NCBI RefSeq assembly: GCF_000718095.1
Contig: NZ_JOEI01000013.1
Span: forward strand, 124,001 to 188,000
Length of the DNA: 64,000 nucleotides
Reading direction: 5' to 3'
From: Streptomyces scopuliridis RB72
Lineage (GTDB): Bacteria > Actinomycetota > Actinomycetes > Streptomycetales > Streptomycetaceae
A program made the position numbers and the translations under genes. Below the pieces are notes generated by a model. The model was not told where the DNA came from. It worked only from the letters and a program-made list of their open reading frames with translations, and ran no database searches. This document shows, in pieces, positions 25,038 to 32,428 of this stretch; positions within the stretch are counted from its first letter, which is position 1, and every line of letters begins with the position of its first letter.

Positions 25038-25867
25038 CGTGTCCAGTCCTTCATCACTTCGCGCAACCTTTTGAGTGACGCTGCCGGGGAGAGCGCGTCG
25101 GCACGCATCCGATCGTAGATCAAGCTCGCCTCCGCCACGACCTTCCGGGAGTCGGTGACATGGCCCGCTCCCAGAGTCTCCTGATAGAGCATGTCCGGCT
25201 CATCATCGTCGAACTTCAGCAGCGTAAACCCCAAATGCCACGAGATAGCCCCCGAACTGAACGGGAGCAACTGAATCGTGAAGCGAGGGGATTCTGCTTC
25301 CTTGATCAGGTGCGCCAACTGCTCAGCCATGACAGCCGGACTACCGATCGTGCGCCGTAGACAGGACTCATCCAGGACGACCCACACCAGTGGGGGGTTC
25401 TCGCGCTCCAGTACCTCACGCCGTTTCAACCGGCGTGCAACCTTCGCGGCGGTCTCGTCCAAGTCGTCGGTCGGGCACCCTTTCCGAAACATCGCATGCG
25501 CATACGCCTCGGTCTGCAACAGACCGGCGATCAGCCCGTTGCTGAAGGTCAGGGCTGCGGACGCCCGCAGTTCGAGCAGCCTGTACGGCTCGAACCAGTC
25601 CGGATACCCACCCTTCTCGGCGCACCGATCCCGTAGCCGCGCGAACATGCCCGGAGTGCCAAACACCTGGTCGCACCCGTCGGCGAATTCCGGACTGGCC
25701 ATCCGGTCCCCGGCCTCCACCTTCGCTACGTACTGCTGCCCGTACCGCGCGGGAGCGCCCACCTCGCGCTGGCTCAGCCCCTTGCCCAGCCGCCACTCCC
25801 GCACCTCGGCACCGAAGTAAGCGGCCCCGCTGACCGGCCCCGTCGCCCTCTTCAGACCGTCCGACAT
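25034..25867 (-). CDS. XRE-family regulator with DUF5753 domain (WhiJ-like)
   Basis: 277 residues. The N-terminal helix-turn-helix is EVREWRLGKGLSQREVGAPA followed by RYGQQYVAKVEAGDR. The DUF5753 sensor region follows from about residue 95 (LIAGLLQTEAYAHAMF; CLRRTIGSPAVMAEQLAHLI; FTIQLLPFSSGAISWHLGFT). Start at 25867 (MSDGLKR) preceded by GAGGAGGGACGACAC. Together with the DUF397 gene it forms a WhiJ/BldB-type regulatory pair, diverging from the train of tiny genes at 25985-26781, which it may control. Confidence 0.92.
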   Translation of the reverse strand: MSDGLKRATGPVSGAAYFGAEVREWRLGKGLSQREVGAPARYGQQYVAKVEAGDRMASPEFADGCDQVFGTPGMFARLRDRCAEKGGYPDWFEPYRLLELRASAALTFSNGLIAGLLQTEAYAHAMFRKGCPTDDLDETAAKVARRLKRREVLERENPPLVWVVLDESCLRRTIGSPAVMAEQLAHLIKEAESPRFTIQLLPFSSGAISWHLGFTLLKFDDDEPDMLYQETLGAGHVTDSRKVVAEASLIYDRMRADALSPAASLKRLREVMKDWTR

Positions 25868-25984
25868 GTGTCGTCCCTCCTCCACCCCAGACCTGGTGTC
25901 GTGCTCTCAACTCTGGTCAGCGTACGCGCGAATGCCGATTGTTGGGCACAGACAGTAGTTGCCCGACGACGTAGGGGTGCGTAG

Positions 25985-26155
25985 ATGGATGACCGGAAAA
26001 CACCGGCCACGGACACGGTCGCGAACACCGAAGACGAGGACTGGGTCGACCGGTTGGTCCCCGGGTGTGTACCGCGCGACTTCGCCGAGCCGACACCGGA
26101 GTTGACGGAGCGTGTGGCGTGCGGACTGCGGAGGCTGACCGATGAAGCGAAGTGA
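25985..26155 (+). CDS. Tiny hypothetical protein, 56 aa
   Basis: Starts MDDRKTPATDTVANTEDEDW and ends RRLTDEAK. It is acidic and has no membrane segment. It is first in a train of four overlapping small genes; its last 14 nt overlap the next gene. It diverges from the XRE/DUF397 pair. Function unknown. Confidence 0.65.
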   Translation: MDDRKTPATDTVANTEDEDWVDRLVPGCVPRDFAEPTPELTERVACGLRRLTDEAK

Positions 26156-26357
26156 GGCGCGCAGGCGTCTGTCGCTGCTGATCGCCGCGTACGGAGTGGA
26201 CGGTTCGCTCGTCGTACCGACATACACGTACGACCCTGGCGCCGAAGGCGCGGACCTTGCCCCCGGGGACGCGCTCAGGTGGCCGCCGTGCGAGTGCGGC
26301 GACCCGTCGTGCCCCGACTCCGCACCCCGCTTCGGCGACGGCGAGGGCGAGCAATGA
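26142..26357 (+). CDS. Small hypothetical protein with a Cys cluster, 71 aa
   Basis: Starts MKRSEARRRLSLLIAAYGVD. Its second half has WPPCECGDPSCPDSAP, three Cys spaced C-x-C-x4-C, a possible metal-binding or zinc-knuckle-like site. It overlaps the gene before it by 14 nt and the next by 4 nt (ATGA). Function unknown. Confidence 0.7.
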   Translation: MKRSEARRRLSLLIAAYGVDGSLVVPTYTYDPGAEGADLAPGDALRWPPCECGDPSCPDSAPRFGDGEGEQ

Positions 26358-26527
26358 CCGTATCGCTACCGGAACTTGAGCCCGTCCCCGCAACCGACTG
26401 CGACGTGTGCGCGGCGCTCTGCCGCCAGCGCGAGGAAGCACGCGCCGTCGGCAACAGCCGCATGGTCCGGGACTGGAACGACGAACTCCGCAATCACCCG
26501 CACCGCCGCTCGGGGGACTGGAAGTGA
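26354..26527 (+). CDS. Small hypothetical protein, 57 aa
   Basis: Starts MTVSLPELEPVPATDCDVCA and ends HRRSGDWK. A CDVCAALCRQR motif (three Cys) begins a basic helix. Start and stop both overlap neighbours by 4 nt. A degraded copy of its 3' half is found at 30591-30682, next to the ddaH fragment. Confidence 0.7.
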   Translation: MTVSLPELEPVPATDCDVCAALCRQREEARAVGNSRMVRDWNDELRNHPHRRSGDWK

Positions 26528-26781
26528 GCCTTCTCGCCCGACCGCTCCCGGTATCGCGGCCGGGACCGGGTGAACTCCGCGTCGGCATGGCGGTGTTCGA
26601 CCGCCACTACGACATGCCGGCCGAGATCAGCGGCTTCGCCGACCCGATGGTCCTCCTGACCCGCCCCACCGGCCTCCACTGGCGGGTCCACCACATCTCG
26701 GTCCGCCCGGCCACGCAGTACGAGAAACGCCAACTACTGGCGCTCGCCGTCCTCCACAGAACACGCCTGAAGGGCCGCTGA
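26524..26781 (+). CDS. Small hypothetical protein, 85 aa
   Basis: GTG start overlapping the preceding TGA. Begins with SLLARPLPVSRPGPGELRVG, contains a beta-rich middle (VLLTRPTGLHWRVHHISVRP) and ends in a basic helix (QYEKRQLLALAVLHRTRLKG). It is last in the tiny-gene train. An internally deleted copy lies at 30683-30797. Function unknown. Confidence 0.7.
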   Translation: MSLLARPLPVSRPGPGELRVGMAVFDRHYDMPAEISGFADPMVLLTRPTGLHWRVHHISVRPATQYEKRQLLALAVLHRTRLKGR

Positions 26782-26894
26782 CACCGTTCTATGCGACGTC
26801 GTGACTTGAGTATCCGCCCGCCTTGCCGAGCTGATGCGACGATCCGTAGCGTGCTGAGCACACAGATAGGAAGACGTCTTGAAGGAGGCGGCCC

Positions 26895-27425
26895 GTGCCC
26901 GTGGACGGTTCTAGCCCCATGCTGCTGGACGGCGACGAGTGGCAGGCGTACTTCCGCGACTTCAAGCGCTCCGCGTTCCGCCTGGAAGTGCACCAGACGT
27001 ACACCATGCCGACAGAGGACGCGACCGTCCGCGACTTCCTGGCCGGAGCGCCGAAGCCGGACGGCTTCAACGTGCCGTGGCACCGGACCATCCGGGATCA
27101 TGCGGCGGCCGGAAGGACGATGACCCGTGCCAAGGTCGTCCGTCGGCCGCTCACGCCCTACAGCCGCTACCTGTTCGAGTGGTGTATCCCGGGGAATGTG
27201 GCAGCCGGGGAGCACTACCAAGTAGTTGATGTGACGGACCAACCGAACCCCGGACTGCCTGAGCAGGACTTCTGGCTGTTCGACGAGGCGACCGTGGTTC
27301 ATCTGAACTATCGCCCCGACGGGACGCAAATCAATCGGGAACTGATCCAAGACCCGGACATCGGCAAGTATCTCGCATGGCGAGATCTCGCCCTGGAAAG
27401 CGCAGTACCGTTCAGCGCCCACTGA
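26895..27425 (+). CDS. DUF6879 family protein (copy 1)
   Basis: 176 residues, GTG start 6 nt after GGAGG. The family pattern is LLDGDEWQAYFRDFKRSAFR, RAKVVRRPLTPYSRYLFEW, and the highly conserved end block NPGLPEQDFWLFDEATVVHL. DUF6879 genes usually accompany XRE/DUF5753 regulators in Streptomyces; biochemical function is unknown. It is separated from the tiny-gene train by 113 nt and closely resembles copy 2 at 27721-28233. Confidence 0.85.
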   Translation: MPVDGSSPMLLDGDEWQAYFRDFKRSAFRLEVHQTYTMPTEDATVRDFLAGAPKPDGFNVPWHRTIRDHAAAGRTMTRAKVVRRPLTPYSRYLFEWCIPGNVAAGEHYQVVDVTDQPNPGLPEQDFWLFDEATVVHLNYRPDGTQINRELIQDPDIGKYLAWRDLALESAVPFSAH

Positions 27426-27542
27426 CGAACCCGACCATCTGGTGGGCGGGTCTATGCAGGAACGCGGGTAACTGATGCTCCCCAACGATCACCGCTCTAG
27501 CGTCCTAGGTGCATATCGGCATAGAGGCAAGGGGGAACAATC

Positions 27543-27737
27543 ATGCAGCTGACGCGGATCTCCGGCGGAGACCCTGATTGCCGGACGGATGACTGCCCCA
27601 CGGTCTACCGCACGGACAAGCCCAAGACGCTAGCGGTTCAGGGCTACATCGTCGAGCACACGACGCCTGAGGGTGAAGCGGTGGTCTCCATCCCCGAAGA
27701 CGTGTTGAGGGAGGCTATGCGTGCACTTGGATGGTGA
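27543..27737 (+). CDS. Small conserved hypothetical protein, 64 aa
   Basis: Starts MQLTRISGGDPDCRTDDCPT, continues VYRTDKPKTLAVQGYIVEH and ends VSIPEDVLREAMRALGW. It has two Cys in an acidic N-terminus. AAGGGGGA precedes the start. Its 3' end overlaps the second DUF6879 gene by 17 nt, and this 64-aa/DUF6879/XRE order is, to my knowledge, recurrent in Streptomyces. Probably a small regulatory partner. Confidence 0.8.
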   Translation: MQLTRISGGDPDCRTDDCPTVYRTDKPKTLAVQGYIVEHTTPEGEAVVSIPEDVLREAMRALGW

Positions 27738-28233
27738 TCAGTGGACCGCTTTCTTCGGTTCGTTCGAGCGGGAAGCGTTCCGGCTCGAAACCCTCCCTGC
27801 ATATTCCATGGAGGGTGAAGAGGAGGAGTTCGAGACGTTCCAGGCCACGGGAAAACTGGAACTCCCCGAGGACGATCCATGGCTGGTGAAGGTTCGGAGC
27901 TTCCGTGATTCCGGACGTCGGATTCGACGAGTGCACGTCGTCACCCGCCCACTCTCGGACTACCTCCGGTACGAATTCGCGGCGTATCGCTACAACGTCG
28001 AGGCCGGAGAGGATGTGCGCATCCTTGATCTCACCGACCGTGAGAACCCGGGACTGCCTGACCGAGACTTCTGGCTGTTCGACAGTTCCAAGGTCGTCGC
28101 CATGAACTATCGGTCCGATGGCACACAGATCAGCCGGGACCTTCTTGAGGTCCCGGACCTCAACCAGTACCGGCAATGGAAGGAATTGGCTCTTTCCCTG
28201 TCGGTTCCGTTCTCGGAGTACGGCGCAGATTGA
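27721..28233 (+). CDS. DUF6879 family protein (copy 2)
   Basis: 170 residues, GTG start after GGGAGG inside the upstream gene. HLDGDQWTAFFGSFEREAFR, RRVHVVTRPLSDYLRYEF and NPGLPDRDFWLFDSSKVVAM align clearly with copy 1, and the two probably arose by duplication. It lies between the 64-aa gene and the XRE regulator, overlapping both. Function unknown; the context suggests a component of an XRE-controlled module. Confidence 0.87.
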   Translation: MHLDGDQWTAFFGSFEREAFRLETLPAYSMEGEEEEFETFQATGKLELPEDDPWLVKVRSFRDSGRRIRRVHVVTRPLSDYLRYEFAAYRYNVEAGEDVRILDLTDRENPGLPDRDFWLFDSSKVVAMNYRSDGTQISRDLLEVPDLNQYRQWKELALSLSVPFSEYGAD

Positions 28234-29096
28234 AGATAGACCCGCAACAGGCCGGGCAGGACCGCCTCGACCTCGCAACAGCGCTCAAGGAGCTACGCCG
28301 TGCATCCGGCCTCTCGGGTGAGCGGTTGGCCGTGCGCTGTGGCATGTCGCAGAGCAAGGTCTCTCGAATAGAGACGGGGCGATTCCTGCCGTCTGTCGTG
28401 GACGTACAGCAGATTCTTCGCGCACTGGGCGTGGACGACCCCACGGCGGCGGACCTGCTGAGCATGGCCCAGGTCGCGAATGCCGAGTACGAGGACGTCA
28501 GAACGTCTGTGAGACGCGGCCTGCACCATCGTCAGCGGGAACTCGCCGCCCTGGAATTGGGTGCTCGCCATATGCGGCACTTCTTGCCGGCCATGGTCAC
28601 CGGCCTGCTCCAAACCCCGGACTACATGCGGCAAGCCATGTCCCCTGCCGTGGAACCCGCAGGAGGTGACATCTCCCGAGCCATGGCCCTGAAGCTGGAG
28701 CGGCAGGGCGTACTCCACGACCAGTCCAAGCGATTCGAGTTCCTGCTGACGGAATCAGCAGTGCGGTGGCAGCTGTGCGATGCCTCGGTCATGGCCGTGC
28801 AGATTGATCACCTCGTGTCGGTTTCGAGGTTTCCCAACGTGCGCCTATCAGTGCTGCCTTTGACGCGCCGAGTAACGGACGCGCCATTTCATACGTTCGT
28901 CACCTACGACAACCGGCTCGTCACGGTCGAACTGTTCAGTGGTCAAGTTGTCCTGCGTGATCCCAAGGACGCTGACTATTACCGAGAGTTGTTCGATTTC
29001 TTTGCTGAACACTCGGCGGGTGAAGAGGACGCACGAGCCATCTTGGAGTCCTGGGCCGACGGTTACAGGGCCGAATCCATGCGGGAACGCGACTGA
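28230..29096 (+). CDS. XRE-family regulator with DUF5753 domain
   Basis: 288 residues. The preferred start is TTG 28230, overlapping the DUF6879 stop by 4 nt (TTGA). The helix-turn-helix is LKELRRASGLSGERLAVRCG followed by MSQSKVSRIETGRFLP. A DUF5753-like domain follows (FLPAMVTGLLQTPDYMRQAM; ESAVRWQLCDASVMAVQIDH; VRLSVLPLTRRVTDAPFHTF). It completes the three-gene coupled operon and lies upstream of the peptide/methyltransferase pair, a possible target. Confidence 0.9.
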   Translation: MKIDPQQAGQDRLDLATALKELRRASGLSGERLAVRCGMSQSKVSRIETGRFLPSVVDVQQILRALGVDDPTAADLLSMAQVANAEYEDVRTSVRRGLHHRQRELAALELGARHMRHFLPAMVTGLLQTPDYMRQAMSPAVEPAGGDISRAMALKLERQGVLHDQSKRFEFLLTESAVRWQLCDASVMAVQIDHLVSVSRFPNVRLSVLPLTRRVTDAPFHTFVTYDNRLVTVELFSGQVVLRDPKDADYYRELFDFFAEHSAGEEDARAILESWADGYRAESMRERD

Positions 29097-29176
29097 CGGT
29101 ACCGAGTGGCTGCTTTCGGTACAACAATGGGTTCCACGCCGATGGCGTACAAGGAGCGACGAAAGGTGAGGCAGCA

Positions 29177-29287
29177 ATGGGAAAGAAGGGCGGAGACCAC
29201 TCCGGCAAGCCCGACACCTCCAGCAGTGACGGCCACCGCGACAAACCGCCGGGTCCGACCAAGCCGTACGAGCCGCCGAAGAAGTGA
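29177..29287 (+). CDS. 36-aa Lys/Gly/Pro/Asp-rich peptide
   Basis: Encodes MGKKGGDHSGKPDTSSSDGH and then a Pro/Lys-rich tail ending YEPPKK. GGTGAGG precedes the ATG by about 6 nt. The stop lies 6 nt before the methyltransferase start, and its stop region supplies the GAGGTCGG Shine-Dalgarno of that gene. No hydrophobic segment. An Asp-Gly step at residues 18-19 is the kind of site a PIMT-type enzyme can modify. Whether the peptide is a substrate or a chance small ORF is not known. Confidence 0.5.
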   Translation: MGKKGGDHSGKPDTSSSDGHRDKPPGPTKPYEPPKK

Positions 29288-29293
29288 GGTCGG

Positions 29294-30409
29294 ATGACGA
29301 TGCAACAGAGACAGCACGGACTCGTTCAGGCCCTTGAGAACAAGGGGGCGCTGTCGGCCGAGTGGCGAGAGGCGGTGGCCTCGGTGGACCGGGGGCTGTT
29401 CATCCCCGACGTATTCGAGGGTGGCGACTTCACCGCGGATCCCGAGGGATGGTTGCGGGCGGTCTACTCGGACGCGCCGGTCGTGACGCAGGTCAATGAC
29501 GGGAAGCCCACGGCTGATGGGGAGTTCAAGCTCTTCACATCGTCTTCTTCGATGCCGTCGGTCATGCTTGAGATGCTCGGCCTGCTCGATGTGCGGGAAG
29601 GGCAACGCGTGCTGGAGATCGGCACAGGAGTGGGTTACAACGCCGCTTGGCTGTGTCACCGGCTGGGCGAACGCGCCGTGACCAGCGTGGAGTTGGATGA
29701 GGCGGTCCTCACGTCCGCAAGGGGGAATCTGAAGCGGGCGGGGTTCAGCCCGGCCACTGTTCTCGGGAACGGCCGCGAGGGGCACCGAATGGGCGCTCCG
29801 TACGACCGTGTTCTCTGTACGTGCACGATGCGGGATGTCCCGAGAGCGTGGTTGGAGCAGTGTCCCGAGGGGCGGATCGTCACGCCGTGGGGCAGCAGTT
29901 TCTTCAGCGGTTCGTACGCCACGCTGGACGTGGTGGGAGGGAAGGCCCGGGGCACGTTCTCCGGATATCCGGCCTTCATGTGGGACCGCACGCAGCGGGG
30001 CGGGGCCGGACGCGTTACGGATATCTACCACGAGGAGAAGGGCGAGACGAGCACGACCGATATCGCGCCGCAGAACGTTATCCAGGACCATCCCGCGTTC
30101 TTCATCGGCCTCAGTGTCACCGACGCCTGGTATCGCTGGTACGAGGCGGACGACGACAGCGGGGAAGCGACGCTCTGGCTCTTCGCTGACGACCGGAAGT
30201 CGTGGGCAACGGTGGAGTACATCCCGCATGCGGAGACATACGAGGTGGAGCAGTACGGCCCCCGTGCGCTGTGGGCCGAGGTGAGGAAGGCGTTCCTGGG
30301 GTGGTACGACCTGGGGCAGCCGGAACGGTCGCGCTTCGGGCTGTCGGTCGGTGGCGACGGTCAGCGGGTCTGGCTGGATGACCCGCGTAATGTCGTCGGC
30401 GGGGCGTAG
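29294..30409 (+). CDS. PIMT-like (protein L-isoaspartate O-methyltransferase family) methyltransferase
   Basis: 371 residues. The SAM fold has motif I VLEIGTGVGYNAAWLCHRLG near residue 107, SVELDEAVLTSARGNLKRAG, and the PIMT substrate loop TSSSSMPSVMLEML before motif I. It resembles the PIMT homologues that accompany ribosomal peptide clusters, with AVYSDAPVVTQV ahead of the Ser-rich loop and a C-terminal extension of about 140 residues (from about 230) absent from repair PIMT. No ATP-grasp ligase, lanthipeptide synthetase or lasso genes are present. Start ATG 29294 or 29300. It lies directly after the 36-aa peptide gene. Confidence 0.82.
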   Translation: MTMQQRQHGLVQALENKGALSAEWREAVASVDRGLFIPDVFEGGDFTADPEGWLRAVYSDAPVVTQVNDGKPTADGEFKLFTSSSSMPSVMLEMLGLLDVREGQRVLEIGTGVGYNAAWLCHRLGERAVTSVELDEAVLTSARGNLKRAGFSPATVLGNGREGHRMGAPYDRVLCTCTMRDVPRAWLEQCPEGRIVTPWGSSFFSGSYATLDVVGGKARGTFSGYPAFMWDRTQRGGAGRVTDIYHEEKGETSTTDIAPQNVIQDHPAFFIGLSVTDAWYRWYEADDDSGEATLWLFADDRKSWATVEYIPHAETYEVEQYGPRALWAEVRKAFLGWYDLGQPERSRFGLSVGGDGQRVWLDDPRNVVGGA

Positions 30410-30423
30410 GCGCTGAACGGAGT

Positions 30424-30449
30424 GAAGCCGCCGACTCGGTGGGGGCTTC
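30424..30449 (+). terminator. Hairpin downstream of the methyltransferase
   Basis: GAAGCCGCC and GGGGGCTTC pair at 8 of 9 positions around an 8-nt loop, 14 nt after the methyltransferase stop. Confidence 0.5.
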
Positions 30450-30487
30450 CGGTTGCCGGGCTACACGCCGACCGCGAGCCCGGTGGC

Positions 30488-30589
30488 TCAGGCGCGTAGC
30501 CCGCGCAGCTCCTGTGTGCAGCACTTCACGCTGCCACCGCCCTTGAGCAGTTCCCCGAGGTCGATGCCCAGCAGTTCGAACCCCGGTCG
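30488..30589 (-). pseudogene. Fragment of ddaH: second copy of its 3' end
   Basis: The complement encodes GFELLGIDLGELLKGGGSVK, then CCTQELRGLRA and a stop. The intact ddaH at 32429 ends GFEPLGIDLGELLKGGGSVK, CCTQELRV. At DNA level 30502-30589 matches 32434-32522 in the same orientation with only a few differences. The rest of the gene is missing. The differing last residues suggest the fragment came from another strain's ddaH rather than by simple local duplication. Confidence 0.85.
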
Positions 30590-30590
30590 T

Positions 30591-30797
30591 GCGCGGAAGC
30601 ACGGGCCGTCGGCAATAGCCGCATGGTCCGGGACTGGAACGACGAACTCCGCAATCACCCACGCCGCCGCTCGGGGGACTGGTGGGCCCTCTCGCCCGAC
30701 CACTCCCGATATCGCGGCCGGGACCGGGTGAACACACGCAGTACGAGAAACGCCAGCTACTGGCTCTCGCTCAACTCCATCGAACCCGCCTGAAATG
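30591..30797 (+). pseudogene. Degraded fused copy of the 57-aa and 85-aa small genes
   Basis: 30591-30682 matches the 3' half of the gene at 26354-26527. 30683-30731 matches the start of the gene at 26524-26781, and 30732-30797 matches its end. About 134 bp of the middle of the second gene is deleted, and the 4-nt overlap of stop and start is altered. It joins the ddaH fragment directly. It records an exchange between the tiny-gene train and the ddaH region. Confidence 0.8.
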
Positions 30798-30827
30798 CTC
30801 CCGTTGCCTCGTCTGGAAGTTCGCGCG

Positions 30828-31298
30828 TCACTTGAATTTGTGGACGACAATCCAGTATTCGTCATCTTCGACCGAAACAGCAAACAAAATATGGCCGTCC
30901 GTAGAGAGCGTCAGGAATTCCGGTGAGCCTGCTGCGGCTGCGACGCGGGAGGGGAGGTTGGTTCCCCCGGAATCCTTGACGCGGACCCATCCGATTTTGC
31001 TGCCTCCTTTTACGGGTGGCAGTATGAAAAACTCGTCATTGTCTGAAGTTTGAAGTGATCTGGAAATCTGTGTATGCCATTGACGGTCCAATTCGCCCAT
31101 CGCGTCTGCCAGTGACTCTCGCACCGCAACGGTTGGCTCGACGTCGATTCCTGTTACGGCTTGGATGGCGGCGAGGGCTGATGGGGCCGTTGCCGGGACC
31201 CCGTTGTCAAGGACGGTCAGACCGCATGCTTCAAGGGTTTCCGCCCAACGCAGACCATTGCTGCCAGTTGTCGTCGTGACTCCTAATTTCTCAATCAT
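30828..31298 (-). CDS. Hypothetical protein, probable immunity-type gene
   Basis: About 156 residues, ATG at 31298 (an in-frame TTG at 31310 is an alternative). Starts MIEKLGVTTTTGSNGLRWAE, ends with strands EFLTLSTDGHILFAVSVEDD and YWIVVHKFK. No signal peptide. Base composition is visibly more A/T-rich than the surrounding genes, pointing to recent acquisition. It overlaps the next Imm50-like gene by 8 nt and is last in a three-gene minus-strand run. No family recognised; immunity role inferred from neighbours. Confidence 0.6.
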   Translation of the reverse strand: MIEKLGVTTTTGSNGLRWAETLEACGLTVLDNGVPATAPSALAAIQAVTGIDVEPTVAVRESLADAMGELDRQWHTQISRSLQTSDNDEFFILPPVKGGSKIGWVRVKDSGGTNLPSRVAAAAGSPEFLTLSTDGHILFAVSVEDDEYWIVVHKFK

Positions 31299-31698
31299 TT
31301 CTTGATACAAGGCTCACGTGCGACTTGATGAGTGAAAGCGATTTCGCCTGAAAGGCTACGGAGGTTCCTCTTGATTCAATTTTCGCCAGGATGTCGCCGT
31401 CAGGGCCTTGCGTGAATGTAATGTCCTTGCCGGCGGGGCCGTTCCATCCCTTGATGTCCAGTTGCCGCACATCAACGAACGCGAGATAGAACTCGAATGA
31501 ATTGACTCTTGGAGACTCCCGTTCGTGGCGTCCGTGTTGTGGCATGTGCGGTGTCTCGAATCCGAGAGTGATGCTGGTCCCGCGTTCATCTATGAGGAAA
31601 TAGAACAGGTCGCATGAATTGAGATCCGGTTCCTGATCGTACAGGTTGTAGATGCTCTGCGGGTCGTCCAGAAAGGAAGGCCAGTTAGAGGTGCTCAT
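31291..31698 (-). CDS. Imm50-like immunity protein
   Basis: About 135 residues from MSTSNWPSFLDDPQSIYNLY. The order of a short N-terminal helix, a strand with LFYFLIDERGTSITLGFETP, then FEFYLAFVDVRQLDIKGW and ILAKIESRGTSVAFQAKS fits the Imm50 immunity family of polymorphic-toxin systems, and it is a paralogue of the next gene. The start at 31698 overlaps that gene by 14 nt. No cognate toxin gene is nearby, so it would be an orphan immunity gene. A/T-rich for this genome. Confidence 0.65.
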   Translation of the reverse strand: MSTSNWPSFLDDPQSIYNLYDQEPDLNSCDLFYFLIDERGTSITLGFETPHMPQHGRHERESPRVNSFEFYLAFVDVRQLDIKGWNGPAGKDITFTQGPDGDILAKIESRGTSVAFQAKSLSLIKSHVSLVSRND

Positions 31699-32188
31699 AG
31701 AAGGTCTTCTCGTAAATGTTGGGAAGGGATGTGAATCGTCGAGAGTCGACTCGCCCCAGGAAGTTGCGCGGGCCGCTGTCCCGCCCGGTTTCACAGGCAG
31801 TGAACGCGCTCAAGTGGCCGACAAGGATTGAGTCGCTGCTGTCGAAAGAAAATGTGGCCCTGTCTCCCGTGGCGCTAACGGAGATCCTGTGGCCGTGAGT
31901 TGGTGAAATAGAGATGTCGGCAAGAGCAGGAGGCGCCCATGTGCTCATTGTGAAATGATCGACCGCCAAGAATTGAAGGTGGCACTGGAACGTATCGTTT
32001 CCTGACTCGATCCAGTCGGCCGGTGCATTATCTGGAAAGGAGGGGAGGTCGATCCGCAGCGTCAGGGTGGGGCCGCGCCAATTGAGATGGATTGACCGCA
32101 GTCTGACGGAGTTGAGAGGGGGGACTTTTGAATAGAGGGCGGTGAGCGGATCTGAATTTCTCACCAGATCAATCCATGGATGGGTCAT
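31685..32188 (-). CDS. Imm50 family immunity protein
   Basis: 167 residues. MTHPWIDLVRNSDPLTALYS, LNSVRLRSIHLNWRGPTLTL, RIDLPSFPDNAPADWIESGN and CHLQFLAVDHFTMSTW follow the Imm50 pattern closely, including the Pro-x-x-Pro and the Trp that ends the central strand. Imm50 proteins are predicted to neutralise secreted Rhs/WXG toxins by direct binding. It is the first gene of the acquired block and overlaps by 20 nt the tail of the remnant upstream. Confidence 0.75.
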   Translation of the reverse strand: MTHPWIDLVRNSDPLTALYSKVPPLNSVRLRSIHLNWRGPTLTLRIDLPSFPDNAPADWIESGNDTFQCHLQFLAVDHFTMSTWAPPALADISISPTHGHRISVSATGDRATFSFDSSDSILVGHLSAFTACETGRDSGPRNFLGRVDSRRFTSLPNIYEKTFYEHL

Positions 32189-32330
32189 AGTAGTAATGTT
32201 CCTCGGCGCCGGGCGCCGGCCCGGGTCCCTTCTGGCGCGCGGTCGGCCGCTCCGCCTCCGTCCAGTCGAGCAACTCGGTCAGTTTCGACGGGCGGTCCGG
32301 CCCTGATGTCTCATCCCCGTTTCCACGCAC
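32169..32330 (-). CDS. Short ORF, probable 3' remnant of a lost gene
   Basis: From a weak GTG at 32330 the complement reads VRGNGDETSGPDRPSKLTEL, continues LDWTEAERPTARQKGPGPAP and ends HYYYDPSMD. There is no Shine-Dalgarno, and the frame is open far upstream into ddaH antisense. The C-terminus overlaps the Imm50 start by 20 nt, as a toxin gene followed by its immunity gene often would, so it may be the tail of a deleted toxin. This is inference only. Confidence 0.3.
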   Translation of the reverse strand: MRGNGDETSGPDRPSKLTELLDWTEAERPTARQKGPGPAPGAEEHYYYDPSMD

Positions 32331-32428
32331 GTCCGAGAGGCTGTCACGGGCGCGTTCCCGCGAGCAAGGAGCCACTGTCACCGGCGGTTCGGGGGCGGCG
32401 GCCCGCCGCTTTCCACCGTCCGTGCCCC

